Positions 19,378 to 30,762 of a DNA stretch of 64,000 nt are shown one piece after another. The notes beneath the pieces were generated by a model. That model was not told the origin of the DNA. It worked only from the letters and a program-made list of their open reading frames with translations, and ran no database searches. The first letter of the stretch is position 1, and every line of letters begins with the position of its first letter. Source of the stretch: Porticoccaceae bacterium (GTDB lineage Bacteria; Pseudomonadota; Gammaproteobacteria; Pseudomonadales; Porticoccaceae). The stretch is from assembly GCA_026005035.1 (NCBI GenBank), contig BPKH01000002.1, positions 364,501 through 428,500 on the forward strand, read 5' to 3'. The position numbers were made by a program, and so were the translations under genes.

Positions 19378-20210
19378 CTTCCGACGCGCGGCTGGAGATC
19401 GGGGATCCCGATGGCCATCAGGGTCTGGAAGGGGAGGTGGTCCTGATCAGCGGCGGAAAGTTGCTGCTGCCGCCGCGCGAAGGAGCTTACACCTGGGACC
19501 TGGGGGCGCTCAGGTCCCTGGGCTTGGTGGACGAGGGGCTCCATTTCGTGGGCCGGTTTGGCGGTAGGCAGGTATTCGCCGCCGAAGCGCCCCCAGAGCT
19601 GCTGCCCAGCCTGGCGGGCCGGGTGGCGGACTTGCGCGCCTTGCTCGAAGTGCTGCCGGAGCCGCTATTTCGCCTCCTCGGTCGCGCCCTACAGCTCAAC
19701 GACTGGTATCGCGGCCATCGCTATTGCGGCTACTGCGGCGGGCCCACCCATCCCGTTCCCGGCGAGCGCGCCACCGCCTGCAGTCGCTGCAACGCCACCT
19801 TTTATCCCCGCCTCTCGCCCTGCGTGATGGCCCTGATCCACCGCGGAGACGAATGCCTGCTCGCGCGCAACGCGGCCTGGTCGGTGCCCCGCTTCAGCGT
19901 GGTGGCCGGATTCGTGGAGCCGGGCGAGACCGCCGAGGATGCGGTGCGGCGCGAGGTGGCCGAGGAGGTGGGTGTTGAGGTGGGGCGACTCGAGTACTAC
20001 GCGAGCCAGCCGTGGCCCTTTCCGGGCCAGTTGATGCTCGGTTTTTTCGCCGAGTACGCGGGCGGAGAGGTGGTGGTGGACGGGCGGGAAATCGCCGAGG
20101 CCCGTTGGTACCGCTACGATCGGCTGCCGAACACCATCCCGGGGGCTTTTGCCCTGTCGGGGCGGCTGATCCGGGAGTTCGTGCGCCGCCGCGGCGGCGA
20201 GTGCGACTGA
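19374..20210 (+). CDS. nudC: NAD(+) diphosphatase / NAD-cap decapping Nudix hydrolase
   Basis: Nudix enzyme of 278 residues that hydrolyses NADH and removes NAD caps from RNA. An N-terminal NADH-pyrophosphatase-like domain leads to a zinc ribbon (HRYCGYCGG and ACSRCNATFYPR), the SPCVMALI segment, and a full Nudix box from GFVEPGETAEDAVRREV to AEEVGV. The SQPWPFPGQLM signature distinguishes NudC from other Nudix proteins. The start is a TTG overlapping the preceding stop as TTGA, with GGAGG five bases ahead. Confidence 0.93.
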   Translation: MTSDARLEIGDPDGHQGLEGEVVLISGGKLLLPPREGAYTWDLGALRSLGLVDEGLHFVGRFGGRQVFAAEAPPELLPSLAGRVADLRALLEVLPEPLFRLLGRALQLNDWYRGHRYCGYCGGPTHPVPGERATACSRCNATFYPRLSPCVMALIHRGDECLLARNAAWSVPRFSVVAGFVEPGETAEDAVRREVAEEVGVEVGRLEYYASQPWPFPGQLMLGFFAEYAGGEVVVDGREIAEARWYRYDRLPNTIPGAFALSGRLIREFVRRRGGECD

Positions 20211-20220
20211 GGGGCTGGCG

Positions 20221-21165
20221 GTGGGGGAATACCTGCTCTTTGTCGCCAAAGCGGCCACGGTGGCGGCCCTTGCCGCCCTCTTGCTCGCCTGCGCCCGGAG
20301 GCGGCCGCGTGGCGGGGTCGGGCGCCTCGAGGTGCGCTTGCTCGACCGCGAGATCGAAAAGCGCCAGCGCCAGGTGGCCGATGCCACCCGCACGGCGCGG
20401 GAGCGTTGGCGGGCGCGCCGCGGGGGCGGGCGGCTGCCGCCCCGCAGGCGGGTGTTCGTGCTCGACTTCCACGGCGATCTCCGGGCGAGCCGGGTGCACC
20501 AGCTGCGCGAGGAGATCACCGCCGTCCTGGGCAGTGCCACCGCGGAGGACGAAGTGGTGTTGCGCCTGGAGAGCGCCGGCGGGGCGGTGGAAGGCTATGG
20601 CTTTGCCGCCAGCCAGCTGGGGCGGCTGCGCCGTGCCGGGATCCCGCTTACGGTGTGCGTCGACCAGGTGGCGGCGAGCGGAGGCTATCTGATGGCCTGC
20701 GTGGCCGACCGGATTCTGGCAGCGCCTTTCGCCTGGGTCGGTTCGGTGGGGGTGGTGGCGCAGATTCCCAACTTTCACCGCTTCCTCGAACGCCACCAGA
20801 TCGATTTCGAGGTTTTTACCGCCGGCCGGCACAAGCGCACTCTCACTCTCTTCGGCGAGAACAGCGACGCCGGCCGCCTCAAGCTCGCCGAACAACTCAA
20901 CGCCGTGCACCGGCGCTTCATCGAGCACCTGCGCGCCCACCGTCCCCGGCTGGACGTGGAGCGCATCGCCAGCGGCGAGACTTGGCTTGCCGTGGAGGCG
21001 CTCGAACTCGGGCTCGTGGATGGGTTGTCCACCAGCGATGAATACCTGCTCCGGCGCATGGAAGAGGCCCGCTTGGTGGGCGTTCGCTTTCGCGCCGAGG
21101 GGGGTCGCTGGGCAGGGAGCCTCTTGGGGCGTGCGCGGCAGCTGTTGGCGCCCCTCTCCCCCTAG
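20221..21165 (+). CDS. sohB: S49-family inner-membrane protease SohB
   Basis: Membrane-anchored signal-peptide-peptidase-like serine protease of 314 residues facing the periplasm. A single N-terminal membrane helix (about residues 5-24) is followed by a basic helical linker and the S49 domain. The nucleophile lies in QVAASGGYLMA and the general-base lysine in AGRHKRTLTLFGEN. A GTG start lies 10 bases after the nudC stop, so it is the third gene of a short operon. The stop codon overlaps the stop of the convergent antiporter gene. Confidence 0.92.
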   Translation: MGEYLLFVAKAATVAALAALLLACARRRPRGGVGRLEVRLLDREIEKRQRQVADATRTARERWRARRGGGRLPPRRRVFVLDFHGDLRASRVHQLREEITAVLGSATAEDEVVLRLESAGGAVEGYGFAASQLGRLRRAGIPLTVCVDQVAASGGYLMACVADRILAAPFAWVGSVGVVAQIPNFHRFLERHQIDFEVFTAGRHKRTLTLFGENSDAGRLKLAEQLNAVHRRFIEHLRAHRPRLDVERIASGETWLAVEALELGLVDGLSTSDEYLLRRMEEARLVGVRFRAEGGRWAGSLLGRARQLLAPLSP

Positions 21166-22334
21166 TCCCGCCGTAGCCGTTCCGAGGGGGCGATGGGGTT
21201 TGGAAAATTGAACACCACGATATAGCTCGACACCAGGAAGGTGAGCAGCGTGGCCGCCTGGATGAGCAGAGAGGCCGCTGCTCCGATCAGCCCGTTGGCC
21301 TCGGCAACGAAGGCGATGAGCAGCGAAAACTCGCTGATCTGACCCAGCCGGAAACCCAGGTCCCAGGCGAGCCGGCGGTGCTCGCTCTGCTTGCGCAGCA
21401 ACAGGTAGAAGGTCACCGGCTTGACGAGGAGCATGCCGACGCCGAGCAGCAGGGCGGGCGCGAGCACCTGAGGCAGGAGCGCGAGGTCGAAGCGCGCCCC
21501 GATGGAAAAGAAGAAGAGGATGAGAAAGAAATCGCGCAGGGGTTTGAGGGAGAGGGCGATGTATTGGGCAAAGGGGCTCGTGGCGATGGTGATCCCGGCC
21601 AGGAAGGCGCCGATTTCGTGGGACAGGCCGAGCAGCGCGGCGAGCTCCGAGACTCCCAGACACCAGCCGATCGCCAGCAGAAACACGTACTCCGACACCC
21701 GGTCGAAACGGGCGAACAAAGGCAGCAGGGCGAAGCGCACGGCGAGCGCGCAAAAACCCACCAACAAGGGGGCCGCCACCAGGGTCCGGGCGATCCGCCA
21801 GAGATCGACGCTGCCGCCCTCGCCGGCGAGCAGCAGCATCAACACGAAGATGGCGATGAAGTCCTGCATCAGCAAAAGGCCCACCATCAGCTCGCCGGCG
21901 TGGCGATGGTGGAGCACGGTGGTGGGCAGCAGCTTGATGCCGATGATGGTGCTGGAAAACATCATCGCCGCGCCGACCACCAGGCTTTCCAGGTGGCCGA
22001 AGCCGAAGGGCAACGCGGCGAGGTAGCCGAGCAGGCCGAACAAGAGCGAGCTCGCCAGGGTCACGGGTGCCGCCTCGCGAAACACCGCGGCCAGCGCCTG
22101 GGGCTGCATGTCGAGGCCGAGGAGGAAGAGCAGGAAGATGATGCCCACGGTGGCGATATCGGCCATCGGGGCCACGTCCTGGATCAATCCCAGTCCGTGG
22201 GGGCCGAACAGCACCCCGAGGGCGATGTAGGCCACGAGCAGGGGTTGGCGGCCGAACATGGCGCAGGTGGCGGCCGCGGCGGCGCCCGTGAAGATGTAAA
22301 AAAACGAAGTGAAGATCCCCTCGCCCACGGCCAT
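21162..22334 (-). CDS. CPA2-family monovalent cation:proton antiporter (KefB-like, no TrkA_N)
   Basis: Integral membrane antiporter of 390 residues with about twelve helices. Family motifs include PLLVAYIALGVLFGPHGLG at the N-terminus, LFLLGLDMQP, SSTIIGIKLL and LSHEIGAFLAGITIATSPF. The protein ends soon after the last helix, so the cytosolic TrkA-N/RCK nucleotide-binding domain of classic Kef channels is absent; this resembles shorter YbaL/KefB-like family members. Ion specificity (K+ or Na+) cannot be set from sequence. Start ATG is at 22332-22334. Confidence 0.9.
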   Translation of the reverse strand: MAVGEGIFTSFFYIFTGAAAAATCAMFGRQPLLVAYIALGVLFGPHGLGLIQDVAPMADIATVGIIFLLFLLGLDMQPQALAAVFREAAPVTLASSLLFGLLGYLAALPFGFGHLESLVVGAAMMFSSTIIGIKLLPTTVLHHRHAGELMVGLLLMQDFIAIFVLMLLLAGEGGSVDLWRIARTLVAAPLLVGFCALAVRFALLPLFARFDRVSEYVFLLAIGWCLGVSELAALLGLSHEIGAFLAGITIATSPFAQYIALSLKPLRDFFLILFFFSIGARFDLALLPQVLAPALLLGVGMLLVKPVTFYLLLRKQSEHRRLAWDLGFRLGQISEFSLLIAFVAEANGLIGAAASLLIQAATLLTFLVSSYIVVFNFPNPIAPSERLRRD

Positions 22335-22381
22335 CCCCCGCGCCCGCTTCGGCGAATTGTGGGTGAACTAACCGGCGGTGC

Positions 22382-22873
22382 TCAACTGCGCCGCCGCAGA
22401 AGCGGGGCGCGGTCGTCGGCGGCGGGCTGGTAGACCAGGGAAAAATCGGCCAGGGAGGCCAACGCCGCTTCGGGGTCCATGCCCTCGCGCAGCTGCACGC
22501 TGTCGAAGCCGCAGCGGGTGAGGTAAAAGAGTTGGTCCCGGATCACGTGGCCCACGGCGCGGAGCTCGCCGCGGTAGCCGTAGCGCTTGCGCAGCAGAAA
22601 TGCGGTGGAAAAGTGGCGGCCGTCCCGGAAGACCGGGAAGTGCAGGGCGATGAGCGGCGCCTGGAGGAGCGCGTCCACCGCCTCCTCGAACTCCTCGCCG
22701 CTGGCGAGCCAGGGCGCGGTGTCTCCCTGGCCGCGCACCTCGGGCGGCAGGGAGAGCCAGGCGGACAAGGGTAGCATCGCCGGTCGCGGTACCGCGACCG
22801 GATCGGGTGGACTTTCCTCCACCAGGATCCAGGGGTCTTCGACCACCTCGCCGCCTCGGATGATCCTAGCCAT
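22382..22873 (-). CDS. DUF934 protein paired with sulfite reductase
   Basis: Soluble protein of 163 residues in the DUF934 family, which is typically encoded directly after nitrite/sulfite reductase hemoproteins and is thought to help assimilatory sulfur metabolism; its biochemical role is not established. Family features visible are ALHFPVFRDGRHFSTAFLLR, YGYRGELRAVGHVIRDQLFYLTR and GFDSVQLREG. The start overlaps the end of the reductase gene by 8 bases, so the two are translationally coupled. Confidence 0.88.
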   Translation of the reverse strand: MARIIRGGEVVEDPWILVEESPPDPVAVPRPAMLPLSAWLSLPPEVRGQGDTAPWLASGEEFEEAVDALLQAPLIALHFPVFRDGRHFSTAFLLRKRYGYRGELRAVGHVIRDQLFYLTRCGFDSVQLREGMDPEAALASLADFSLVYQPAADDRAPLLRRRS

Positions 22874-24521
22874 AGACCCGCTCCTTGAAGGGTTCGATGC
22901 CGATCCTGGCGAAGGTGTCGGAGAACGATTCGCCCTCGAAGCGCCGTTCCAGGTAGACCTCGAGGATTTTTTCCACCACCTCCGGCACCTCTTCGCGGCT
23001 GAAAGAGGGGCCGAGCACCGCGGCCAGGGAGGCTTGTCCGTCCGCCCGCCCGCCGAGCAGGACCTGATAGAACTCCTCTCCTTTTTTGTCGACTCCGAGG
23101 ATGCCGATGTTGCCCACGTGGTGGTGGCCGCAGGCGTTCATGCAACCGGAGATATTCAGGCGCAGGTCGCCCAGGTCGTAGAGGTAGTCGAGGTCCTCGA
23201 AGCGCCGCTGGATCGCCTCCGCCACGGGGATCGACTTGGCGTTGGCCAGGGAGCAGTAGTCCCCTCCGGGGCAGCAGATGATGTCCGCCAGGGTGCCCAC
23301 GGTGGGCGAGGCGAAGCCCAAGCGGTCGAGCTCGCGCCACAGCGCCCACAGGTCAGTTTGGCGTACGTCCGGCAAGAGGAGGTTCTGTTCGTGGGTGGAG
23401 CGCACCTCGCCGAAGCCGAAGCGGTCGGCGAGATCGGCGATCGCCTCGAGTTGCCAGTCGGCCACATCGCCCGGCGGGACGCCGGGGCGTTTGAGGCAGA
23501 CGGTCACGGCCGCGTAGCCGGGCACTCGGTGGGCGAGGACGTTGCGTCTGCGCCAGCGCTGGAAGGCGACGTCGGCGAGGGCCCGCTCCTCGAGCTCGCG
23601 GGCAGCGGCCGCAGGATCGACCGCCTCGTAGGGCGGCGGGGTGAAGAAGGCGCGCACCCGCGCCACCTCTTCCTCCGTGAGGGTGAGGGGGCCGTCGCGG
23701 AAGTGTTCGAAGTCCTCCTCCACCCGGGCGGCAAAGGTTTCGGGGCCCCAGGCCTTGACCAGGATCTTGATGCGCGCCTTCCACTTGTTGTCCCGCTTTC
23801 CGTAGCGGTTGTAGACCCGCAGGATGGAGTTGAGGTAGGTGAGCAGGTGGGGCCAGGGCAGGAAGGGGCGGATCAGACTGCCCACCATGGGCGTGCGTCC
23901 CAGCCCCCCCCCAACATAGACGGCGAAGCCCAGTTCGCCCTCCTCGTTGCGCACCAGCCGCAGGCCGATGTCGTTCACCAGTGAAACCGCACGGTCGGCG
24001 GGAGAGCCGGTTAGCGCGATTTTGAACTTGCGGGGCAGGAAGGCGAACTCCGGATGGAGGGCTGCCCACTGCCGCACCAGCTCGCACCAGGGGCGCGGGT
24101 CTTCCACTTCGTCCGGGGCGATGCCCGCCAAGTGGTCCGTGGTGATGTTGCGCACGCAGTTGCCGCTCGTCTGGATGCAGTGCATGTCCACCTCGGCCAA
24201 CTCGGCGAGGATGTCCGGCACCTCCTCCAGTTCCGGCCAGTTGAGCTGGATGTTCTGGCGCGTGGTGAAATGGACGTAGCCCTTGTCGTATTCCCGGGCG
24301 ATGTGGGCCAGTTTGCGGAGTTTTTCAGAGGAGAGCACCCCGTAGGGGACGCTGATGCGCAGCATGGGCGCGAGCCGCTGGATGTAGAGCCCGTTTTGCA
24401 GGCGCAGCGGCAGGAACTCTTCGTCGGTCAGTTCTCCGGCCAGGTAGCGCGCCGTCTGGTCGCGGAACTGGGCCACCCGTTCGCGCACCAGGCGGCGATC
24501 GAATTCGTCGTAGCGGTACAT
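22866..24521 (-). CDS. cysI: nitrite/sulfite reductase hemoprotein (assimilatory sulfite reductase type)
   Basis: Siroheme and 4Fe-4S enzyme of 551 residues that reduces sulfite to sulfide with six electrons, feeding cysteine synthesis. N-terminal FTTRQNIQLNWPELEEVPD and the siroheme-binding TSGNCVRNITTDHLAG are typical. The cluster ligands appear as CCPGGDYC and, near residues 460 and 464, GCMNACGHHHVG. A DUF934 partner follows, which supports sulfite rather than nitrite as substrate. It is divergent from the 33-residue membrane protein across about 190 bases. The promoter region is AT-rich around 24575-24600, with an inverted TTCATGAA/TTCAT motif. Confidence 0.9.
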   Translation of the reverse strand: MYRYDEFDRRLVRERVAQFRDQTARYLAGELTDEEFLPLRLQNGLYIQRLAPMLRISVPYGVLSSEKLRKLAHIAREYDKGYVHFTTRQNIQLNWPELEEVPDILAELAEVDMHCIQTSGNCVRNITTDHLAGIAPDEVEDPRPWCELVRQWAALHPEFAFLPRKFKIALTGSPADRAVSLVNDIGLRLVRNEEGELGFAVYVGGGLGRTPMVGSLIRPFLPWPHLLTYLNSILRVYNRYGKRDNKWKARIKILVKAWGPETFAARVEEDFEHFRDGPLTLTEEEVARVRAFFTPPPYEAVDPAAAARELEERALADVAFQRWRRRNVLAHRVPGYAAVTVCLKRPGVPPGDVADWQLEAIADLADRFGFGEVRSTHEQNLLLPDVRQTDLWALWRELDRLGFASPTVGTLADIICCPGGDYCSLANAKSIPVAEAIQRRFEDLDYLYDLGDLRLNISGCMNACGHHHVGNIGILGVDKKGEEFYQVLLGGRADGQASLAAVLGPSFSREEVPEVVEKILEVYLERRFEGESFSDTFARIGIEPFKERVYG

Positions 24522-24675
24522 GGGTCAAACCCTGCGCTAGGTAGAAAAATGATACGCCATGGCGCCGATTGCGTTCATGAATCTTTTTTCATAACCAATT
24601 CGGTTCCGGGAATAAGGGGCGTGGGCGGCTGTCCCCGGCGGAACCCGGAAAACGGTGGGAAGCGGCGCGCGGCCC

Positions 24676-24684
24676 TGCTAGAAT
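24676..24684 (+). promoter_or_regulatory. extended -10 element before the 33-residue protein
   Basis: TGCTAGAAT forms an extended -10 (TGn plus TAGAAT) 28 bases upstream of the ATG at 24713. No convincing -35 is visible, as is normal for extended -10 promoters. Confidence 0.45.
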
Positions 24685-24712
24685 GCGCCCGCCTTGGAGA
24701 GGAGAGGGACCC

Positions 24713-24814
24713 ATGCGCGCGATTCGCGACGATTCCACGGCGGACGCCATCGCCGCGGTGGCGATGATCGCCATCGTCCTGGCGGGCGTGCTGTTCTGGC
24801 TTGCCAACCTGTAG
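24713..24814 (+). CDS. 33-residue single-span membrane protein
   Basis: Small ORF of 33 codons with an unusually strong ribosome site (GGAGAGGAGAGGG, ending a few bases before the ATG). The product has a charged N-terminus MRAIRDDSTADAI followed by one hydrophobic helix of about 20 residues ending in FWLANL. The layout, charged start then a single span, suggests an inner-membrane microprotein. I do not recognise the family and no function can be assigned. It lies alone between sulfite reductase (divergent) and the DUF2970 gene (convergent). Start, site, spacing and composition all support real translation. Confidence 0.65.
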   Translation: MRAIRDDSTADAIAAVAMIAIVLAGVLFWLANL

Positions 24815-24849
24815 GCTGTAGGGGAAAAGTCCGCCCCCGCCGGGCGACT

Positions 24850-25096
24850 TCACACCCCCGCCGCGGCCAGGACCAGCTTCACCACGGTGACCACGGCGGC
24901 GATAAAGAGAGCGGTGAAGATGATCCCCGCCGTCACGAAGGCGGCGATGTTGCCGTGCTGGAAGTCCCGCTCCCGGTTGCGGCTGCTCTGCACGCCGATG
25001 GCCGCCGCCAGGGTGCTCTGCACCACGGCCCAAAAGCCGGGGCGCGGCGCCTCTTCGGTCGACCGCTCGGCGGCGTTCGCTTTCTCCTCCTGACGG

Positions 25097-25110
<14 letters not shown>
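24850..25110 (-). CDS. DUF2970 small membrane protein
   Basis: Protein of 86 residues in the DUF2970 family, of unknown function. The hydrophilic N-terminus leads into the family core [25 protein letters not shown] followed by one long C-terminal membrane helix (about residues 55-84). Its start overlaps the 3' end of metH by 14 bases, so it is co-transcribed and probably translationally coupled with methionine synthase. Confidence 0.85.
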
Positions 25111-28813
<3,703 letters not shown>

Positions 28814-28840
28814 GGCGTTTCAAACCCACGAGGGCCGTGC

Positions 28841-28846
28841 ATGGTA
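28841..28846 (-). promoter_or_regulatory. candidate -10 box of metH
   Basis: On the minus strand TGCTACCAT forms an extended -10 (TACCAT) 28 bases upstream of the metH ATG. With a 17-base spacer the -35 would fall inside the palindrome at 28862-28883. Confidence 0.4.
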
Positions 28847-28861
28847 GCACAGCCGACAAAA

Positions 28862-28883
28862 AATATCGAAAATTTTCGATATT
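28862..28883. promoter_or_regulatory. perfect 22-bp AT-rich palindrome, probable operator for metH
   Basis: AATATCGAAAA followed by its exact reverse complement TTTTCGATATT. The element is an AT island in very GC-rich DNA, between divergent metH and nfuA. It overlaps the expected -35 position of metH and is well away from nfuA, so repression of metH is the simplest reading. ArsR-type regulators such as SahR are known to control methionine-cycle genes in proteobacteria through AT-rich palindromes; whether this is such a site is inference. Confidence 0.65.
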
Positions 28884-28975
28884 AAGCCCCGGGCGGTGTC
28901 TGCCAAGCGCCGCCGCTGGTGCCCGCCGCGTGCCGCTGCTACCATAGGCGAGTGTTTCACTCGGATTTGAGCGCC

Positions 28976-29620
28976 ATGGCAGACCTGCGCGAGCAACGGG
29001 AAGAAACGGCGGCGGAACGGCGGGATGAGCGCGCGCTGCTCGAGAGCATCGAATTCACTGCCGGGGCGGTGGACTACCTGGCGGATCTGCTGGCCAAGCA
29101 AGAGTGCGAGGGGATCGCCATTCGCATGTTCGTCGCCGACCCCGGCACGCCGCGGGCGGAAACCTGCATCGCCTACTGCCGACCCGGCGAGGAGCAGGAG
29201 GACGACCTGGTCAAGGACCTGGGGCGGTTTCGGGTGTTCATCGAGCGGCGCAGCCTGCCCTTTCTGGAGGACGCGCGGGTGGACTTCTCCCCCGACCGCT
29301 TCGGCGGCCAGCTGACCATCCGCGCCCCCAACTCGCGCCTGCCGAAGGTGCGCGACGACAGTCCCTTGGAAGACAAGATCAACTACTACCTGCAGACCGA
29401 GATCAATCCCCAACTGGCCGCCCACGGCGGCATGGTCACCCTCGAGGCGGTGGAGGACGGCGTGGCGGTGTTGCGCTTCGGGGGCGGCTGCCAGGGTTGC
29501 GGCATGGTGGATCTCACCCTGAAGGAAGGGGTGGAGCGAACCCTCCGGGAGCGGATTCCAGAGCTCGCGGGGGTGCGGGACGTCACCGACCACGCCGACC
29601 GCAGCCACGCCTACTACTGA
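28976..29620 (+). CDS. nfuA: Fe-S cluster carrier protein NfuA
   Basis: Fe-S biogenesis and transfer protein of 214 residues. It has a degenerate A-type (IscA/HesB-like) N-terminal domain (about residues 20-115) and a C-terminal NifU domain with the cluster-binding [17 protein letters not shown]. The segment [20 protein letters not shown] is characteristic. I place the start at ATG 28976; the N-terminus carries an extra charged segment rich in Arg and Glu before the domain. It is divergent from metH and followed by a small lytic transglycosylase gene. Confidence 0.93.
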   Translation: MADLREQREETAAERRDERALLESIEFTAGAVDYLADLLAKQECEGIAIRMFVADPGTPRAETCIAYCRPGEEQEDDLVKDLGRFRVFIERRSLPFLEDARVDFSPDRFGGQLTIRAPNSRLPKVRDDSPLEDKINYYLQTEINPQLAAHGGMVTLEAVEDGVAVLRFGGGCQGCGMVDLTLKEGVERTLRERIPELAGVRDVTDHADRSHAYY

Positions 29621-29648
29621 GAGCTGCGACGCCGGCAGGGGGCGGGGG

Positions 29649-30302
29649 ATGGCGGCGCGGCAAAGGTGGGGCGCGGCACTCCTGGCGCTGGCCGCGGCGG
29701 GCGCGGCGGCCGAACCGACCATCTACCGGCACGTGGATCGCTTCGGCAACGTCACCTTCACCGACCGCAAACTCGGTCCCGACTACCAGGTCTACCGCCC
29801 CCGCACCAAGGGGTGGCGGGAAGCGCCCGGACTGACCCCCGGGGAGCTCGCCAGGCGCCGCGCCGCTTGGCACCAGGCGGTGGTGCGCGCCTCCTTGGAG
29901 AGCGGCATGCCGGTGGAGCTCCTGCACGCGGTGATCGGCGTGGAGTCGGCCTACCAACCCCGGGCGGTGTCCCGCGCCGGCGCCATGGGACTCATGCAGC
30001 TCATGCCCGCCACGGCGCGCCGCTACGGCGTCGCCGATCCCTTCGCGCCCGAGCAGAATCTGCGCGGGGGCGCCCGCTATCTGCGCGACCTCTTGGCCCG
30101 TTACGGCGGTCGGCTCGATCTGGCCCTCGCCGCCTACAACGCCGGGGAGGGCGCCGTGGATGCCCACGGCGGCCGCGTCCCCCCCTACGCCGAGACGCGC
30201 GCCTACGTGGCCAAGGTGCTGGAGCACTACCGGCTGTTGCGCCTGGCCCACTCGCCGCGCGCCGCGGGGAACCCCCATTCCTTGCGGCGGTCCAATTTTT
30301 GA
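29649..30302 (+). CDS. periplasmic SLT-domain lytic transglycosylase
   Basis: Secreted protein of 217 residues with a signal peptide ending near AAA (about residue 20). A short DUF4124-like segment (IYRHVDRFGNVTFTD) precedes a compact SLT domain with the catalytic glutamate in GVESAYQPRAVSRAGAMG, then LMQLMPATARRYGV and AAYNAGEGAV. It cleaves peptidoglycan glycan strands in the periplasm. It lies 28 bases after nfuA. The combination DUF4124 plus SLT is found in several gammaproteobacterial muramidases. Confidence 0.9.
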   Translation: MAARQRWGAALLALAAAGAAAEPTIYRHVDRFGNVTFTDRKLGPDYQVYRPRTKGWREAPGLTPGELARRRAAWHQAVVRASLESGMPVELLHAVIGVESAYQPRAVSRAGAMGLMQLMPATARRYGVADPFAPEQNLRGGARYLRDLLARYGGRLDLALAAYNAGEGAVDAHGGRVPPYAETRAYVAKVLEHYRLLRLAHSPRAAGNPHSLRRSNF

Positions 30303-30324
30303 CGTCACGATGGGAGGAGGCACC

Positions 30325-30729
30325 GTGAAGATCGCTCATCTCGTGGGACGTACGGCGCTCGCCGCGCTCATCGGCTTGCCCCTGGGACTGTCGGCCGCCG
30401 AGGACGGCGCCCAGGGCGGCGCCGAAAAGCGTTGTATTCCCCTCAGTCGGATCTCGTCGGTGCGGGTGCTGGATGACCAGCACATCCGCTTCGAAATGGC
30501 CGGCGGCCCCGATTACCTCAACACCCTGCCGCGGCGCTGTCCCGGCCTCAACCGCAACGACCCCATCCTCTACAAAACGAGCCTGTCCGAGCTTTGTGAC
30601 CTGGACACCATCACGGTGCTCCACCAGGTGGGCGGCGGGTTCATGCGCGGCGCCACCTGTGGCCTGGGCACCTTCGTGCCGGTGGAAGAGAAGCCAAGCG
30701 GGGACGAGGCGGCGCCCGCCGCCGACTGA
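30325..30729 (+). CDS. DUF6491 family secreted protein
   Basis: Protein of 134 residues with a predicted signal peptide cleaved after GLSAAE. The mature part has four conserved cysteines: RCIPLSRISS, RRCPGLNRND, ELCDLDTITVL and GATCGLGTF, the pattern of the DUF6491 family, whose function is unknown. The cysteines could pair in the periplasm. GTG at 30325 is preceded by GGAGGAGG with about four bases spacing. An ATG at 30310 in the same frame would place that ribosome site inside the gene and is less likely. Confidence 0.75.
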   Translation: MKIAHLVGRTALAALIGLPLGLSAAEDGAQGGAEKRCIPLSRISSVRVLDDQHIRFEMAGGPDYLNTLPRRCPGLNRNDPILYKTSLSELCDLDTITVLHQVGGGFMRGATCGLGTFVPVEEKPSGDEAAPAAD

Positions 30730-30762
30730 TCGCCGGCACCGCGGCCGCGACGCCGGCGGCGC

